64,000 nt of DNA, from assembly GCA_963978545.1 (NCBI GenBank), contig OZ021729.1:90426466-90490465 (forward strand), read 5' to 3'. This stretch comes from Linyphia triangularis (lineage: Eukaryota > Arthropoda > Arachnida > Araneae > Linyphiidae). Below are positions 1 through 12,629 of this stretch, piece by piece. The notes beneath the pieces are model-generated. The model was not told the origin of the DNA. It saw only the letters and a list, made by a program, of their open reading frames with translations, and ran no database searches. Position 1 is the first letter of the stretch; each line of letters opens with the position of its first letter. The position numbers were made by a program, and so were the translations under genes.

Positions 1-692
1 TTTTAATTGGAATAATTATGGCCTTTTTCCATTCTTGAGGTAAGAACCCCTTCCTCCAGGAAAAGTTTAAAATATTAAGCAGTTTTTGCTTTCCTATGCA
101 GCCAAGGTGCATATGTCCATGAATACCATCCGGACCTGGGGATTTGTTGAGGTCGAGAGAGGCAAGCAGTAATTCTTGCTCATTAAATTGTGTTGCCAGG
201 GTTGGATCTCCAAGATCAGTGGTACGGCAGCCATGCACAATGTTTCTTGCTTTACGTAAAACGGGTTTGTCTTCTTTTGTAAAGTTGAGCCTGCTTATTA
301 GTTGGTAATGGGCTGCAAGACTATTGGTAGCGGATTGATCATCTGCAAACATTTGTCCATTATCGTCTTTGATTGTATTGCAATCCTCAAAGCTTTGTGT
401 TTGGTGTCCTAACGTCAATTTTACCGCAGATTTCATTCCATCCGAGTCTTTTAAGATGGGTATATGCTAGTTTGATTTCTGCGTTAATTTTGTTTTACTC
501 AGGTCTTAAATTGTTTTCCGAGAGACTGGCAGTTTGAATTAGGCGTTTTCTTTTCTCATAAAGAGTATCAAGTGTGGAAGAAGATTGAGCGTAGTGTGGA
601 ATAAAACGTTTCACATTTCCTCTAGGAATGAAGGCCTTAGCGTGTTTAAGTCGATTTCTCTTAAATGTCTGCCAACAAACTTTCGGTGCCAT
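1..692 (-). pseudogene. non-LTR retrotransposon fragment: EN-RT linker and start of reverse transcriptase
   Basis: On the minus strand one frame stays open from about 445 down to the window edge. It ends in the typical first RT block of Jockey/I-type LINEs: SPGPDGIHGHM, then FSWRKGFLPQEWKKAIIIPI. Upstream of that is the usual linker containing IKDDNGQMFADD. A second open stretch at 495-692 (IPRGNVKRFIPHYAQSS... LYEKRKRLIQ) resembles the basic linker between endonuclease and RT. The two parts are separated by a stop near 495 and a frame change near 450, so the copy is dead. It is cut by the window edge, so the palm with the YxDD motif is not visible. Motif recognition is mine and the clade is not settled. 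No start codon is meaningful because this is an internal fragment. Confidence 0.8.
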
Positions 693-1009
693 ACGTACAC
701 AGTGTCATATGATACAACAATAGTACCTAAAGCTGTACACATGATTCGGTGACATTCTGTAGCTGACTTTTGCAACAGAACTGGAAGTAAATGATTGTTC
801 TAATCTGGTAGTTCCATTTCAAACACCTTGTACCTAATGATAACGATATTTTTCTACGGATTTCACAACACGGTGTTCTTAAGCAAGTCTCTTGCTTTCA
901 AATAGTAAAAATCGTCAGACAAAATATGAGCAAACACATCAACGCGGAGTGTTTGCGCAGACGATAATAGAAGTAGTGGGAAACTTTTTTTTACAACCTG
1001 ATATATTTT

Positions 1010-2200
1010 CCTGCATTAATTCTCTACAAAAATCTGTTAGTTTAATTTTGATACCGCTATGGGATGCCAAATTATAAAATTAAATGCAAATCTTTATCCT
1101 TAACTTGACATAATAATAGCCTTTGGGTGTGAACTGAAGATTAGTATATTCGCGATACCTAATACAAAAGAATATGCAGGGAATGAAATGCGAATTGAAT
1201 TTTGTTTTCGAAATAAATTACATGGTAAAGAATTTCTTCTTGATCCTTTGGTTGAATAAATGGGTGATATTCCAGAATTTAATTATGAGATTCCTGATTT
1301 TGCAAATCAACAAAAAAAAAATGGCTTTTTCAACCCGACCCTTTCAGAATTTAATAAAATTTTGTTCTCTTGTTGAATTCATAGTGAAAAAAGAAAATGG
1401 CCAATATTAGATTTGAATATCGTTCAGTTTCTGAAATACGGCGCTTCAAAAATGGGCCAAAAGGTCAAAATTTCGTATTTCTTGCTTTACAGATTTGCAC
1501 ACGTAACTTTGTCCCTAATTATCACAGAACATAGCTTTTGGTGGCAAAAGAAGGCTTAATATTTGGGCTTTCTTATGATGTATCATTTGCACCAATATAT
1601 ATATTTTTTTTTAAATTTATTTTAATATTAAGTAGTTTGATCTTTGACCTTCGATATCTCGAAAAGGGAAATTTTTTCAAAAAAATATTTGTTCTTTATA
1701 CATTAATTCTCTACAAAAATCTGTTGATTTCATTTGGGACCGTAGTAGGATGGCAAGTTATAAATTAAAATTTTTTTTTCCTTAACTTCCGCACGATATT
1801 CGCCTATAATGAATGTGAAGCGGAGATTCCCATATTCACGATACCTTATGCTAAAGTTTCACCTAATTGCTATGCACCTCGCATGCCAAAGGTGCCGCTT
1901 TCGAATCCCCTGGGTTAAGCATCGATCTTCGTTGTGGTTTGGAATCCACTGTTAAGCTATAGGTCTCGGCCTGATTAACCGTTATTGTACAAAAACAGGT
2001 CGTTGATCGTACAAACCAACCAACCTAATGCAAAAATATGTACAAGGAACTGAAAGTAAATTATCTAGTTTTTTAAAAGAAATGATGAAAATTTCATTCT
2101 TGTTCTTTTGTTAAATGTATGGGAGAGTTAGGTATTTTATATTATTTATTATATTTTAGCCGTATTTTATAATTACAAGTTTACTGATATGCGATTAAGT
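1010..2200 (+). repeat. AT-rich dispersed repeat, copy 1
   Basis: This block returns in inverted orientation at about 4170-4950. Shared landmarks are the phrases attctctacaaaaatctgtt, caaaaggtcaaaattt, tttcttgctttacagatttg and gatgtatcat. A third, shorter direct copy lies at 2380-2620. It includes short open frames (892-1077, 1174-1410, 1538-1768) with no recognisable domains, which I take as chance. A SINE fragment at 1870-2026 interrupts it. The repeat class is unknown. Confidence 0.6.
1870..2026 (+). mobile_element. tRNA-derived SINE, family B, diverged copy
   Basis: The copy starts in a degraded tRNA-like head with a B-box-like tttcgaatcccctg. It continues with a body (gtggtttggaatccac, taggtctcggcctgattaac, aacaggtcgttgatcgtac) and ends in ccaaccaacc. 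The same order is seen on the minus strand at 6714-6880 and 21064-21247, which defines the family. Confidence 0.75.
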
Positions 2201-2379
2201 AAGTGCCTTTACGGGGGGGGGGGGTGGAACACATATCGTTTGTGTTTTGTCATATTCATAAATATGTGAAATTAATGCTGAGAGAATGCAATTCGAGGAA
2301 TTAAGTAAAGAAATTGAAACTCCATTAGATTTATGTTAAACCTGCTTATATACAATTGTTTGTAAGTCTTCTCAAACAA

Positions 2380-2620
2380 TATGTTACCTGTTGAGAATGT
2401 AACGATTGTCTGAAATTCAAAGGATTTATTAAGTGTAAGTAGATTAATTCCTTACAAAAATCTGTTGCTTTCATTTGGCAAGTATTAAATTTAAAAACAA
2501 AACATAATCTTTAATTTCGCCCAAAAATCAACTTAAGATACAAAATGAAGATTTCCATCGTCACAAAACTCAATATTAAAAATGTACAGGGAATTAAATG
2601 CGAATTGTCTAGTTTTCTAA
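2380..2620 (+). repeat. AT-rich dispersed repeat, copy 2 (short)
   Basis: This is a diverged version of the 1010-2200 family. It keeps ttccttacaaaaatctgttg, the fragment aaaatgtacagggaattaaatg and the following gcgaattgtctagttttcta. No coding content. Confidence 0.5.
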
Positions 2621-2680
2621 TGAATTAAATGGTTATTTTGTAAAGTTATAAATTTAAATTGAAACTGTACAGTCCACTAT

Positions 2681-3797
2681 TCTATAATAATAAGACAAGT
2701 TGTGTGTGTGTCTGTCTGTCTGTAGCTCTTTCGATCTATAGAAACTTACTTAAAATTGGAGTAGAGCTCTGAAATTTTCAACTCAAGAAGTTTTGGCCTT
2801 CTAATTTTATGTATGTCAAACAGAATGTTAAAATTTTAATTAGTTATTTTTTCATTAATATTTTAATTAATTTTTTTTTACAAAGTGACTTCATGTAGAG
2901 ATACAGCTCTGAAATTTTCAACATAAGTAGTTTAGCCCTCTAATTGGACTTTTAAAAAACAGAATTTCAAATTTTTATTTAGTTCTTTTTAATTAATAAC
3001 TATTTTACAAAACGATTTCCAATAAGGCTACAGATCTAAAATTTTCAACTTTAGTAGTTTTGGCCTTCCAAACAGACTTTTGAATAACAAAATTTTAAAT
3101 TTATTTAGTTTTTTTTTTAATTAACAAATATTTTACAAAACTATTTCTACTTGGGTTACAGTTCTGAAATTTTCAACACAAGTAGTTTTGGCATTCTAAT
3201 TGGACTATTGACAAAGGGAATGTTAAAATTTCAATTTGGTTTTCGATTAATTTTTTTTAATTAATATTTTCACAAAAAAAAAAAAAAAAAAAAAAAAAAC
3301 GACTTCTAATAGGCCTAGAACTCTGAAAGTTTCAACATAAGTAGTTTTGGCCTTTTAATTTTGCTTTCCACAAACACGTGTTAAAATAATCTTAAAGGGG
3401 TGTTGTATTATTGCATTAACGGGTAAACTTTTTTTTTATTTTTTTTTGTCTCGACAGGGGAGAGGCTTCTAATATTAAGGCTTTGCGTAGCAATTATAGA
3501 TTTTAGTGAGTGAAGCGAGCCTATGCTTATGCAACAATGAACCTTTCAGCGAGAGAAGTGAGCTTATTTTTGCATAGTAATGAACCTTTCAATGAGTGAA
3601 GTAAAAGCTTGTGTTTATGTGTCAATGAACTTTTCAGCGAACGAAGCGAGCTCGATTTTGCATAGCGATGAATCTTCCTGCGAGCGAAGCACCAAAAACT
3701 GGGACCTATACACCAATGACGGATTTCCGCAACACGAGGCCTCACAGCTAGCTTGCACATGTTAAAATTTCGTAGCGAAGCACGGGTATTCATCTAG
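2681..3797 (+). mobile_element. non-autonomous Helitron-like element
   Basis: The left end reads TCTATAATAATAAGACAAGT followed by a GTGTGTGTCTGTCTGTCTGT tract, a common 5' end of arthropod Helitrons. The right end is GCGAAGCACGGGTATTCAT followed by CTAG and a T, matching the CTRR-T rule. The interior is a series of diverged units of about 120-135 bp, each with a phrase like tctgaaattttcaac and agtagttttggcc, interrupted by poly(A) at 3274-3299. The 3' part has gaagcgagc-type units of about 70 bp. No Rep/helicase is present. A truncated relative lies at 17161-18020 on the other strand. The exact 5' nucleotide is uncertain by one or two bases. Confidence 0.75.
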
Positions 3798-4169
3798 TAT
3801 CGTATATGTCTTCTTCTTTTACGATCTGCTTACAAATATAAAATAGAGGAATAAATTTTGACCTAAAACATTGTCAAAAATTATTATGATCACTGTCTGC
3901 TTATCGCATATTAAGCATGTGAAGTTTTTTTCCTATAAAATTAGAAACATGATCATGAATGCAATTTTGATAATTTTTTTTAAAGAACGTTACAAACAAT
4001 CAGAATAATTTGTTTGTTGGTATTATTTATCAAAAAGAATATCCCAAAAATGGAAAAACTTTTTTTATTAATATTATTACTATTGAAATGTCGTTGAAAT
4101 TAGTTTATCAGATGCATAATAACCATTTCATATCCAACCATTTCATCACATTAACCTTCTTTTTCCATT

Positions 4170-4957
4170 TAACTTTTTTTTATTTGTTGAAATAGATAAT
4201 ATCCTTGAACTGCATCTTGAATATTTGGTCGTATATCAGCAAACTTGGAAATCTCAACTATAAAATAATGCAACTCTCCCACACATTTAACAAAAGATCC
4301 AAGAATTAAATTTTCAATATTTAATTTTAAAAAAAAACTAGCAAATTTACATTCAATTCCTTGTACATTCTTTTGCAATACGCATCGCGAATATGGGAAT
4401 CCGTACATCGCACCCAAAGGCGATTACAGTGTGATGTTAAGGATAAGGGTTTGCATTTAAATTTATTACTTGTCATCCCATTGCGGTCCCAAAATGAAAC
4501 CAACAGATTTTTAGAGAATTAATGCATGAAGAAAATATATTCTTTTTAAAAAAATAAAAAATGCCCCTTTTTGAGATATCAAAGGTCAAACTGTTTGACT
4601 TTAAAGTTAAATTTTTTTTAAATTAAGTGTAAGTGATACATCATAAAAAAAGTCCAAATATTCAGCTTTTTTTTTTTACACCAAAAGCAATGTTCTGTGA
4701 TAATAGAGGCAAAATTATGTGCAAATCTGTAAAGCAAGAAATGCGAAATTTTGACCTTTTGGTCCATTTTTGAAGCTCCTTATTTCAAAAACCAAACCTA
4801 ATGTTGGCCATTTTTTCTTTTTTCTAGAAACGCAACAAGTGAGCAAAATTTTATTCAATTTTGAAGGGGTCGGTTTGGGAGCCGTATTGATTTGATATAG
4901 AATGACCCAATATTGATTTATAGTTAAAATAATTTTAGGAATAATTCGTAGTTGCAT
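4170..4957 (-). repeat. AT-rich dispersed repeat, inverted copy
   Basis: Reverse-complement relative of 1010-1850, sharing the cgcgaatatgggaatc, cccaaaggcgatta, tgtaaagcaagaaatgcgaa and aatgttctgtgataat phrases. The open frames 4169-4417 and 4715-4957 on the minus strand lie entirely inside it and have no recognisable domain. Confidence 0.6.
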
Positions 4958-5900
4958 AATATATTTGCTACTTTGATACCTAATACTGAAACATACATCA
5001 CTCGCTCACATAATAATGTGCACCATTTCTTTAAAAAAAAAAAATAGCAAAAATTAAACATTGAAAAGAATTTTCAATCATCTTCTTAATTCTCAAATTA
5101 TAACCTGCCAAATTTGATAATTTTCACAGCAATTTAGATTTCCTATAGTTGAACTTCATGCATTTCCCCCCATTTTTTATCGAGAGACACCAAAATTAAA
5201 CAAGAAGCATTTTAAAGATTGAAATTTCTTCTTTTCTTAAAAAAATCTAAGAAGACCCATTTTTAGGTAAATGGTTGCGAAAAAGTGTTAAATTCAAGGT
5301 TATAGACATTTTGTGTATTTCGTTCTTTTAAATTTAGGACAGATATTATGAATAAAAAGTAAAAATGCTACTTGCAGCGTTCAGTCACAGGTCTATCAAC
5401 TGTCCATTTAACGCGTTTATTAGTGAATTAACGTTTAATGGGGAAAATTCGTATGTGTGTATTTTGTCCTAAAGTTAACATAAAAGTTAAACCTTGAAAC
5501 CAAATTTCATTTTTTTATTATATATTTTAATTATTTATTCAATTTTTCAAAAACCAGCAGTTTTTGTCGTTATTGAAACTTGCTTTGAAAAGAATGTGTG
5601 TTTTGGGGGAATATGAAATTTAGAATATGATTTTTTAGAATTTTATCAAAAATTTTGGAATGAACCCAAAATTTTTTAGAATTGCAAAACAATTTTTGAG
5701 CATTTAGAATCGTCCCTAAATTCCTGCCTAATTTTTTTTTTTAGAAAACTTGCTGCTTCCCCCTGCAGTTCTCATTTAACTTTTTAGGTCTTTTATCAAG
5801 GATCACTGCAGTTTCCCGAGGAAAAACACAATTTCTTGAAAATTAAGACGTTGCTTTGAAATTTATTTCCTGGTATAAAGTTTTCCTTTTTGAATAAACT
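4958..5900. other. AT-rich stretch without a gene; holds a third relative of the 9.6-kb repeat
   Basis: Nothing coding is recognised. About 5480-5760 resembles the segments at 9540-9760 and 12960-13200: tattgaaacttgctttgaaaa, then a paraphrase of ttttggaactatccctaaa and gaaaactcactgc. So the block duplicated at 9.2 and 12.6 kb has an older relative here. Confidence 0.45.
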
Positions 5901-5908
5901 TCGTATAA

Positions 5909-6431
5909 TGCACAATGGACAATTCCCGCATTTTTTAAAAAAAGAATGAAATTAGTATTTATTTATGAAGAATTTCTTTCCCATTCCAAATATTTAAACA
6001 AAAGTTCTTTAAAAAAAATTAGTTATATCAATATTAAGAAAAGAAAATGCCCCAAAACCAGTCCGATCGAAACAGTCAATAAAATTCGTGACGTATAGAA
6101 TAACGTAAGGTTTCTGCCTAATAGTTGGCGTTGAAATATTTGGCTTTGGTAGACCATTGCCACATTCTCTACAGGTTGCCGTGATTTGCGAGAAACTTGC
6201 AAATCTGGTTTCCGCTGGCTGCATTTCAAGCCAAGAGGTTTGCAAAGCCGTGGCGTCGCATTCAATGCCAGAGGAATGAGTCGTTTTCTCGCCAACGTCA
6301 AACAAGGTAATTTTGATAGCAAATTTAAAAAAGAAAAAGCGCATTGAGCAGAAAATTTTGTGTTTATGGCCTTTCCGAAACATTTAGAATTGAATAAAAA
6401 AAAAAATTAAATGCGGGAATGGTCCGCATTA
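5909..6431. mobile_element. MITE-like element with inverted ends
   Basis: The left end (about 5909) has ataatgcacaatgg followed by acaattcccgcattttt. The right end has aaatgcgggaatggtccgca followed by ttatt, its imperfect reverse complement. The open frames 6009-6383 and 6023-6322 (minus) fall inside and read different frames of one GC-richer core, with no domain. A solo end of the same kind (ggataattcccgcattttt) occurs at about 12053-12072. Confidence 0.55.
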
Positions 6432-6713
6432 TTCTTAAAAAAATTACTAAAAATAGCTTCTTTTTTTTCATGCATCCAAAGTAGACAGACCCCGTAAACT
6501 TTTGTGGTGGAAGCAAAGAGTTAACGCCGATAAAAAAAAAAATAGATACTGTGTAATCTTTTGAGAGAGCAGCTCTTTTTCCCCCTTCACTTTAATCTTC
6601 AGCTGTCTTCATCTCGTTAATGTGATTGACGTGCAACTCCTGGCGAAAATCCATTTTGAGTCTAAAATTTCCTTGCAGTCAATTTCATAGCAAATAGCCT
6701 TTAAACTTCTTGT

Positions 6714-6880
6714 AGTTGGTTGGTTTATACGCTCAACGACCTATATTTATGCTCAATGACAGCTAATCAGGCTGGGACCTACAGCTTAACGGGGATTCTG
6801 AACCACAACAAACATCCATGAAAAATCCTGGATTCGAACCCGGCACACCTTTGGTATGCATGGCCAGGGCGCCAACTTTT
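6714..6880 (-). mobile_element. tRNA-derived SINE, family B
   Basis: Read on the minus strand it has a tRNA-like head with a B-box-like GGGTTCGAATCCAGG, then the body found at 21064-21247 (gtggttcagaatcc, gtaggtcccagcctgatta, aaatataggtcgttgagcg) and the 3' tail accaaccaac. Target-site duplications are not obvious. Confidence 0.8.
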
Positions 6881-7146
6881 TTAATTTTACTTGCTATTTA
6901 TCCTTGTAGTTTGAGTTTCATTCCGTGTTTGCCATGAAACTTAAAACGCTATTGGTTCTTGGTTTCAGAGAAAGCAACTTCCTTAGGAATAATGAATGGA
7001 GATAATTTCATTTGGCCAAGGCATGCAAAAAATATTTTTTTTTAGGAAATGAATATTTTCAAGTAATATTAATTATATTCTCACTTTTTTTTCTGTTGCA
7101 TGGAATGTGATGGTAAGTTTTCAAATGGGGAACATCATCGCATTAT

Positions 7147-8644
7147 CAGGGGTCGCAGACGTCCTATATATCCTATATTTTTTTTTAAATCAGAAAAAAC
7201 GTCCTATATTGTCCTATATTTTATAATTGTCCTATAAATCCTATATTTCTGTGTTGATTCGACCTATATTTTCTTCAAATTCGTAATAACGTTGCCGATT
7301 GTTGCGATTTTTTATATTCCGGATTCTTTGCCGCGATCGTAAGTGAAAGAGATCTGACAAAACCCACAAAAGCGATGTTAGTAAGCTGCCGCGCCGTATC
7401 TCTTGTGACGTCACGTGTTGCATTGACTACTCACTTCCTTTCTGTGTGACCGTAGGGAAAGCGCACGTCGACAGAGGTAACGATGACTTATTCCTACAAC
7501 TCAACTGTACTCGACCGAGGGGAGTTGTAAACAAGTGAACTTTTATATAGCACGCGTAGTAAACCAATTGGTCATAATGCAAAAAGAGAAGCGAAAAAGC
7601 TAAGGTTAAAATTCCAAGTCAGGTACGGATTCTACGCTAAGGTGATTTTTGGCAAAAAATAGCAGCCTCGCCATTTTTTTAATCACTTGTGAACTACCTA
7701 TGGTTGCCATAATTTGGCGCGGCTCTATGTATTCAATTCTTAGCGCACGATCCGTACTGGACTTGGAATTTTAACCAAAGAAAACGATGCAGAAACAAAC
7801 TACCTCGGGAAGAACAGAAAAAAAAAAAAACTTTATTATACACTTGCAGGACTAAAATCGATATTTCGAGTGCTCAGTCAATGATTGATGAAGGAAACAA
7901 AAGGGTTAAAATTGCTGTACAGTGTCAGAATTCGGATAGAGACTTTTCAAAAAAGTCAAAAATTGAAAATGACGTCAAAAATCGGTGTTGCTAACTAAAC
8001 GCTCACTAGGATTATCGGAAAACTAAGTCAACGGGTTGCCACATTTGGCGCTAAATCGCCAATCCGTCCGGCACCGTAGGATAAATCTATACCAACAAAA
8101 GACTGATAATAAGGATAAAAAGAAATAAGGCAGCTCAAGCACTTATACATGCTAGAAACAAAAGACTCAAAATTGCAAATGTAGCTAATATAAACTTGAT
8201 TTATTGATGAATACCAAGTATGAAATATTGAGGTAATAACGAATAAAGGATGACATATTCAGGATCAGGCAATTTCTTTTTTTTTTTCTCTCTTTTTTTT
8301 TCTTTCCCCCCCCCCCCCCCTTTTCTGTTTTCTTAAATTCAATATAACGAGTTTTAAAGGGGGATAGTAATTTTCTAAGTACTTTTTATTAATATTCCTC
8401 TATTAAAAATAAAAATGTATAGGAAGGAAAATTAGTGCTGTGTGAAAGTCCTCGTACTTCAAATAAGTATGTCTTTTATGTTCATTTCAGTAATTTTCAT
8501 TTAAAGTTTTAATTAATGAAATATACAATGAGTTAAAATTAAAGTTCAGTATCAACTTTGTTCAGTTATTTGATATTTTATATTGTCCTATATATATATA
8601 TTTTTTAAATCCTATATATTCTTATTTTGTCACTTTGACCCCTG
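7147..8644. mobile_element. hAT-like non-autonomous element with repeated subterminal motifs
   Basis: The left end is CAGGGGTCGCAGACGTCC and the right end is TTTGACCCCTG. The outer 8 bp are complementary, as in hAT elements. Both ends carry clusters of gtcctatata/tcctatattt, the kind of subterminal repeat a transposase binds. The flanks gcattatc and gcattagt may be a mutated 8-bp TSD. A second MITE sits inside at 7604-7776. The minus-strand frame 7241-7423 lies inside and is not recognised. The interior also has a C14 homopolymer near 8307-8320. Confidence 0.6.
7604..7776. mobile_element. 173-bp MITE nested in the hAT-like element
   Basis: The termini ggttaaaattccaagtc and gacttggaattttaacc are perfect inverted repeats over 17 bp, and they continue imperfectly through the paired gtacggat/atccgtac. 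Flanks aaagctaa and aaagaaaa may be a worn 8-bp TSD. The ends resemble those of the MITE at 26368-26616 (ggt, a/t run, ttcctagt), so the two may be related. Confidence 0.65.
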
Positions 8645-8743
8645 CATTAGTACATGGGATTCCCTGTATTAGGCTGGCGAAATCCTTCAGACTATACAAG
8701 AAAGCGATTTCTAGCGAAGAATAGATTGGTGAGCATGATAATA

Positions 8744-8803
8744 TCTCGGCGCATCATGGCCCTAGCGTTGTCCTTGCGCCAGTAAATTTCGACAAACCAA
8801 CCA
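8744..8803 (+). mobile_element. 3' fragment of a SINE
   Basis: The stretch tcggcgcatcatggcccta, then gcgccagta and finally aaaccaacc, parallels the last 60 bp of the family A SINEs at 46864-47049 and 50096-50278. The head is missing. Confidence 0.6.
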
Positions 8804-8846
8804 GGATAGTATCAAATACGTTTATGATTTTTTTCTTTTCAGGGCA

Positions 8847-9119
8847 TTATTTCGAAAAGCAAGACGATGACTTTACCTGATTGAAGATGAAATTTACCGA
8901 ATGAAGCTTTATTTTTGTAGAACTGGAACTTATAATTAGAAATTCTAATTGCAACGTGACAAGTTGAACTCTCAGTGCCGGAATCTCATCAGATATACTA
9001 AGCCATCTATTTGTGTACAATACTTTTGCCCAACTAATAATAAATAGAGTGTCTGGTGTTGTCTCATTTATATTAACCTCGCAGGCATGTACCAGAGGAA
9101 TCTCATTTTTTAGTATCAA
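8847..9119 (-). other. unassigned open frame of 90 codons
   Basis: An unusually long open frame for this AT-rich DNA. It reads VHACEVNINETTPDTLF and ISWAKVLYTNRWLSISDE in the middle, with no family I recognise. There is no neighbouring exon or poly(A) signal to support a gene. It could be an exon, a transposon piece or chance; chance is favoured. Confidence 0.2.
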
Positions 9120-9199
9120 GGGTCGCAGTATTTGTTAATCTTGTGTATTTATTGGTCGCATTCCCTGTAATATTCCTTAAATTTTCTCCTTAGGAAAAA

Positions 9200-10385
9200 C
9201 ACCGACAATGTCATTCTTTTCGCCCAAACAAATATCCCCCCCTCCCCTTCTTTCTTTCCCTACTTTTGAGGCTTACACTGATATAATAGCTGCTATTGCT
9301 GAGATTTATGTAGTGATGGTCATTTTCGCCGATAATAAGGCTGCTGATATGACGGCGATCTTTTCTGGTGTATACATTAATCTAGCCGTTAAAATATTTA
9401 GGTATTTGGACTCCACCATTACGTTTATGAGGATGGCTATAATTTAAGTAATAGTTGAAAGGATATTTTCTTTGGAATTTCGTCCTAAGAATACAATGAC
9501 TGGATTTAACGATATTCGCATGTTTGTCAACATAGCTTTATTCTGTAAATATACTATTTTTGGCTCAATAGTTGTTTGAATTGTTCAATTTTTTTTTTAA
9601 ATTATCAGTGATTAGCCTGTTTTGAAACAAGACTTGGAAAGAATGTCTGTTTGGAGTTTATGTCAACTTGGCAAGAGAGCATTTTCTAAAAATTTTGGAA
9701 CTATCCCTAAAATACGTACTGAAATTGGGGAAAATTTACTGCGCCCACCGATACCTAAGTTTGAGATGGACATGGTGTATGGCTACCTGGTAAGCATGCT
9801 TTGAAGTTCCTAAATTGCTGATTGTATGTATACAACTTTCATTTGTGTTAATTTTAACATCTAACTAGAACTGTGAAAGTTATTGGTATTTTTTTTTTTT
9901 TTTTTTGGTAATAGAGTATAATGGATGATTGTTAGACACAGGCAAGATAATTATCTAAAAGCGAATTGTAACGGATGATGCAACTATATAAGTAGACACA
10001 AAATTTCATTTGGATAGAGTGAGAAGGTCGAGCAAAGAGGAGGTGGAGTCTAAATTAAATTCTTGATAATTACGTTATTTGATTCCAAAAATACAAGATA
10101 TCTTGAACAGAACATAAAAATTAGTTCAGCCTGCTTAATTCGAAAAGAGGACTTCTGACAAATTTAACAGGGAATTTATTTAAAAAAAATTAGTAAAAAT
10201 CAATTTTTTTTTCTAAAATTGCAGAATAAAATGGCATTAAATCGTGAGAACTACTCTGAAATTTTTAACCAAAATGGAACCAACAAGTTAGCAGAATCTT
10301 GATTTGTAGTTTGAAAAGTTCTGAAGTAGCCTAAAAATTATCAATTTAGCCTAATATTGGCGAATTAGGATTATTCACTTTTTTT
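9200..10385 (+). repeat. 1.2-kb duplicated block, copy 1
   Basis: Starts with a C-rich ccccccctccccttctttc tract and runs in the same order as 12630-13812. Shared phrases are gctattgctgagatttatgt / gctattgttgagatttacgt, then gaaaggatattttcttt, tatggctacctggtaagcat / tatgcctacctggtaaacat, then tagttcagcctgctt and atttagcctaat. The 9622-9804 open frame ends at a donor-like CTGGTAAGC that is kept in both copies. The reading frame is not kept, so I do not call a gene. Copy class unknown. Confidence 0.6.
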
Positions 10386-12629
10386 TTTATTATTCCATCT
10401 CTGAAATTTTGGTATTTGCATTGAAAATAACGCCCTAGCTGTACAATCTATCTCTTAGGTTAAATTTGCGTTGGCAATCTAGGCAGTAGATGGCAGCAGT
10501 AACTCTGTTTTGATTTATATTATCGAGGTTGTCTTTCATATGTGGCAAGTGAAATACCGAAATAATCATAATTCTATTGTAAGGTCGGGTGTTAACTCGA
10601 CTTTACATCTCTTGGAATGAATAGGATCACTTGCTTTAAATCTATTTCTGATGCCAGTTAATGCATAGCTTAGAGCGTCGGTTTCCAAGCATTTTAGAGG
10701 TATGATCAAAATAAATATCGATACTATTATCGTTGCATAGAAAAAAAAATACTGATATAACAATATATGATTTTTTTTTATTATTTGGTTTTCAATTTTG
10801 TCAGGAAACGAAGGGTTTCCGAACAAATTACTCCTATTCATTCTTTTTGTAAGGTAACTGCATTTTCAACTGGAATGGATCTATTGCAAAAGAAAAAGTT
10901 ATATCATCGCTTACTTGGGGCAATAATTTTAAGAAAAATTTATATAATTTTCAATGGCAACTCTGAATATTTAGCATAATATTTTTACAATGTAAATAAT
11001 TGAAAAATTAACCGAGAGATGAATACATATATATGTGTGTCTGTGCATATATATAATTCGCACGTTTGTCCTCGTGGTATTTTAATTTTCAAAAGCCAGG
11101 GGGTGCACTCCCTTGTACCCTCCTGTTGGCGCCAATGATTATGAAGTGTATGGCAAAATATTGAACATTGGGTGTCATTTTAACTGCTTCTTAGCAAAGT
11201 CCAAATTTTTAGTTATGATGTTTTGAAAAAGAAAATCGAAAAAATACATGGAACTACAAAACGATCATTTAAAAACTAAAAATGTTTGAAAATATCGGTG
11301 ACTATCATCGATATTTTTTTTTAAATATCGCCGATTTCTAATTTGAGTTCTGCGGACCATCTATTTTGTAAAAAAAAAAAAAAAAAAAGAAGCTTGGTGG
11401 ACCATTAAAAGTCTAAGTAGGAGAACTTAATTGTAATCACTTCCCTGTCACAATTTAAAAGAAAACTAAGAAACAAGTGGTAAAAGTCAAATAAAAACTA
11501 AGAAACAAGTGGTAAAAGTTAAATAAAATATCAATATCGGGATTGATTAATTTTAGCAATATTGAACTCTCTCATCATTTTTTTACTTGTTACACAAATC
11601 GGGTGACCATTTCTAACCCTGAAGCTCTTCTAATATTTATCTTGGCTCATGTGTATTTCTCTATTCCATATTATTCATGCCTTCTTGATTGATCGTGATT
11701 CTAAGTTCTCGGATCTGTTCCTACGTTGGTAATTCATACAGGCATACATGGCAGCACTGTCCTACAGACTTGACAATAGAAATGTGTTGTGCACAATCGA
11801 AGATGCCATTTGCAGATGACGGAAAATGTTATTAGTCAAATTCTTGCGAGTTATCCGTAGTCCGAGCTATCGGGGGTTATTTTCTATTCAAGGCATATTT
11901 CATCGGACAATTTTTCATTCTTCAAGTGGAATCCGGAAGACAATATTGTCTTCTTTAAACTTTTCTAGCCATCCTGCACTTGCTTCAACTTAAAGCAAAC
12001 GAGCAAAGTGCTTCGCTTTTTCTTATGAGATCCCACCAAGAGGGATTTTGGAATGGATAATTCCCGCATTTTTTTTTAAAAAAATTGATTTAGTTCTAAA
12101 TGTCACAAAATGGCCATTAACACAAAAATTTCTAATTTCCACGCTTTTTTTTTTTTTTTTTTTTTTTTGTATCTTAAGTTAACCTGTCAGATTTTTGCGG
12201 GAAAAGGACCATTTTTTTTTTTTTTTTTTCCTTTTCTGACTCCAATGTGACGTTACCGCTTCCTAAATAACACTATAGGTCACGTGGAGATTGCGGCTGT
12301 TAAAACGTTGTTACTATGGAAATTTCAAATTCTTGTCTTCTCGTCATTTTGTTTTGAAATTATTTGATTGATTTTTTTCTTGAAATGTCTCAACATTTTC
12401 TACAAACATGCGTATCACGGAATGAAAATACTCGGAGAAAAAAGTGGTGCCAATCGATGAAGAGAGACAATGACCACAGAGGTCGCCCTTTCGTCCGAAT
12501 ATTCTTGAAATTTGTGTTCCTCTCTAAAATTGTGCTTTTATTTTTCGATAAGTCCTTAAAATTGAGAAATACTGAAAATGTCTTGATTTTCCCCCTAAAG
12601 TCCAAATTCCTCTAAAAAAAAAAAAAGAA
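10386..12629. other. intergenic AT-rich DNA without a recognised gene
   Basis: Contains a 32-bp unit repeated twice (11462-11525, core actaagaaacaagtggtaaa), a poly(A) at 11371-11388, two long T tracts near 12145-12230, and one solo MITE end at about 12053-12072. The open frames 10566-10841, 10767-10979, 12364-12615 and 12390-12605 overlap each other on opposite strands and show no domains. Confidence 0.5.

Noticed and set aside
9208..9804. Two frames in the duplicated block considered as exons
   Set aside because: The second copy at 12.6-13.3 kb does not preserve either frame, which argues against coding function.
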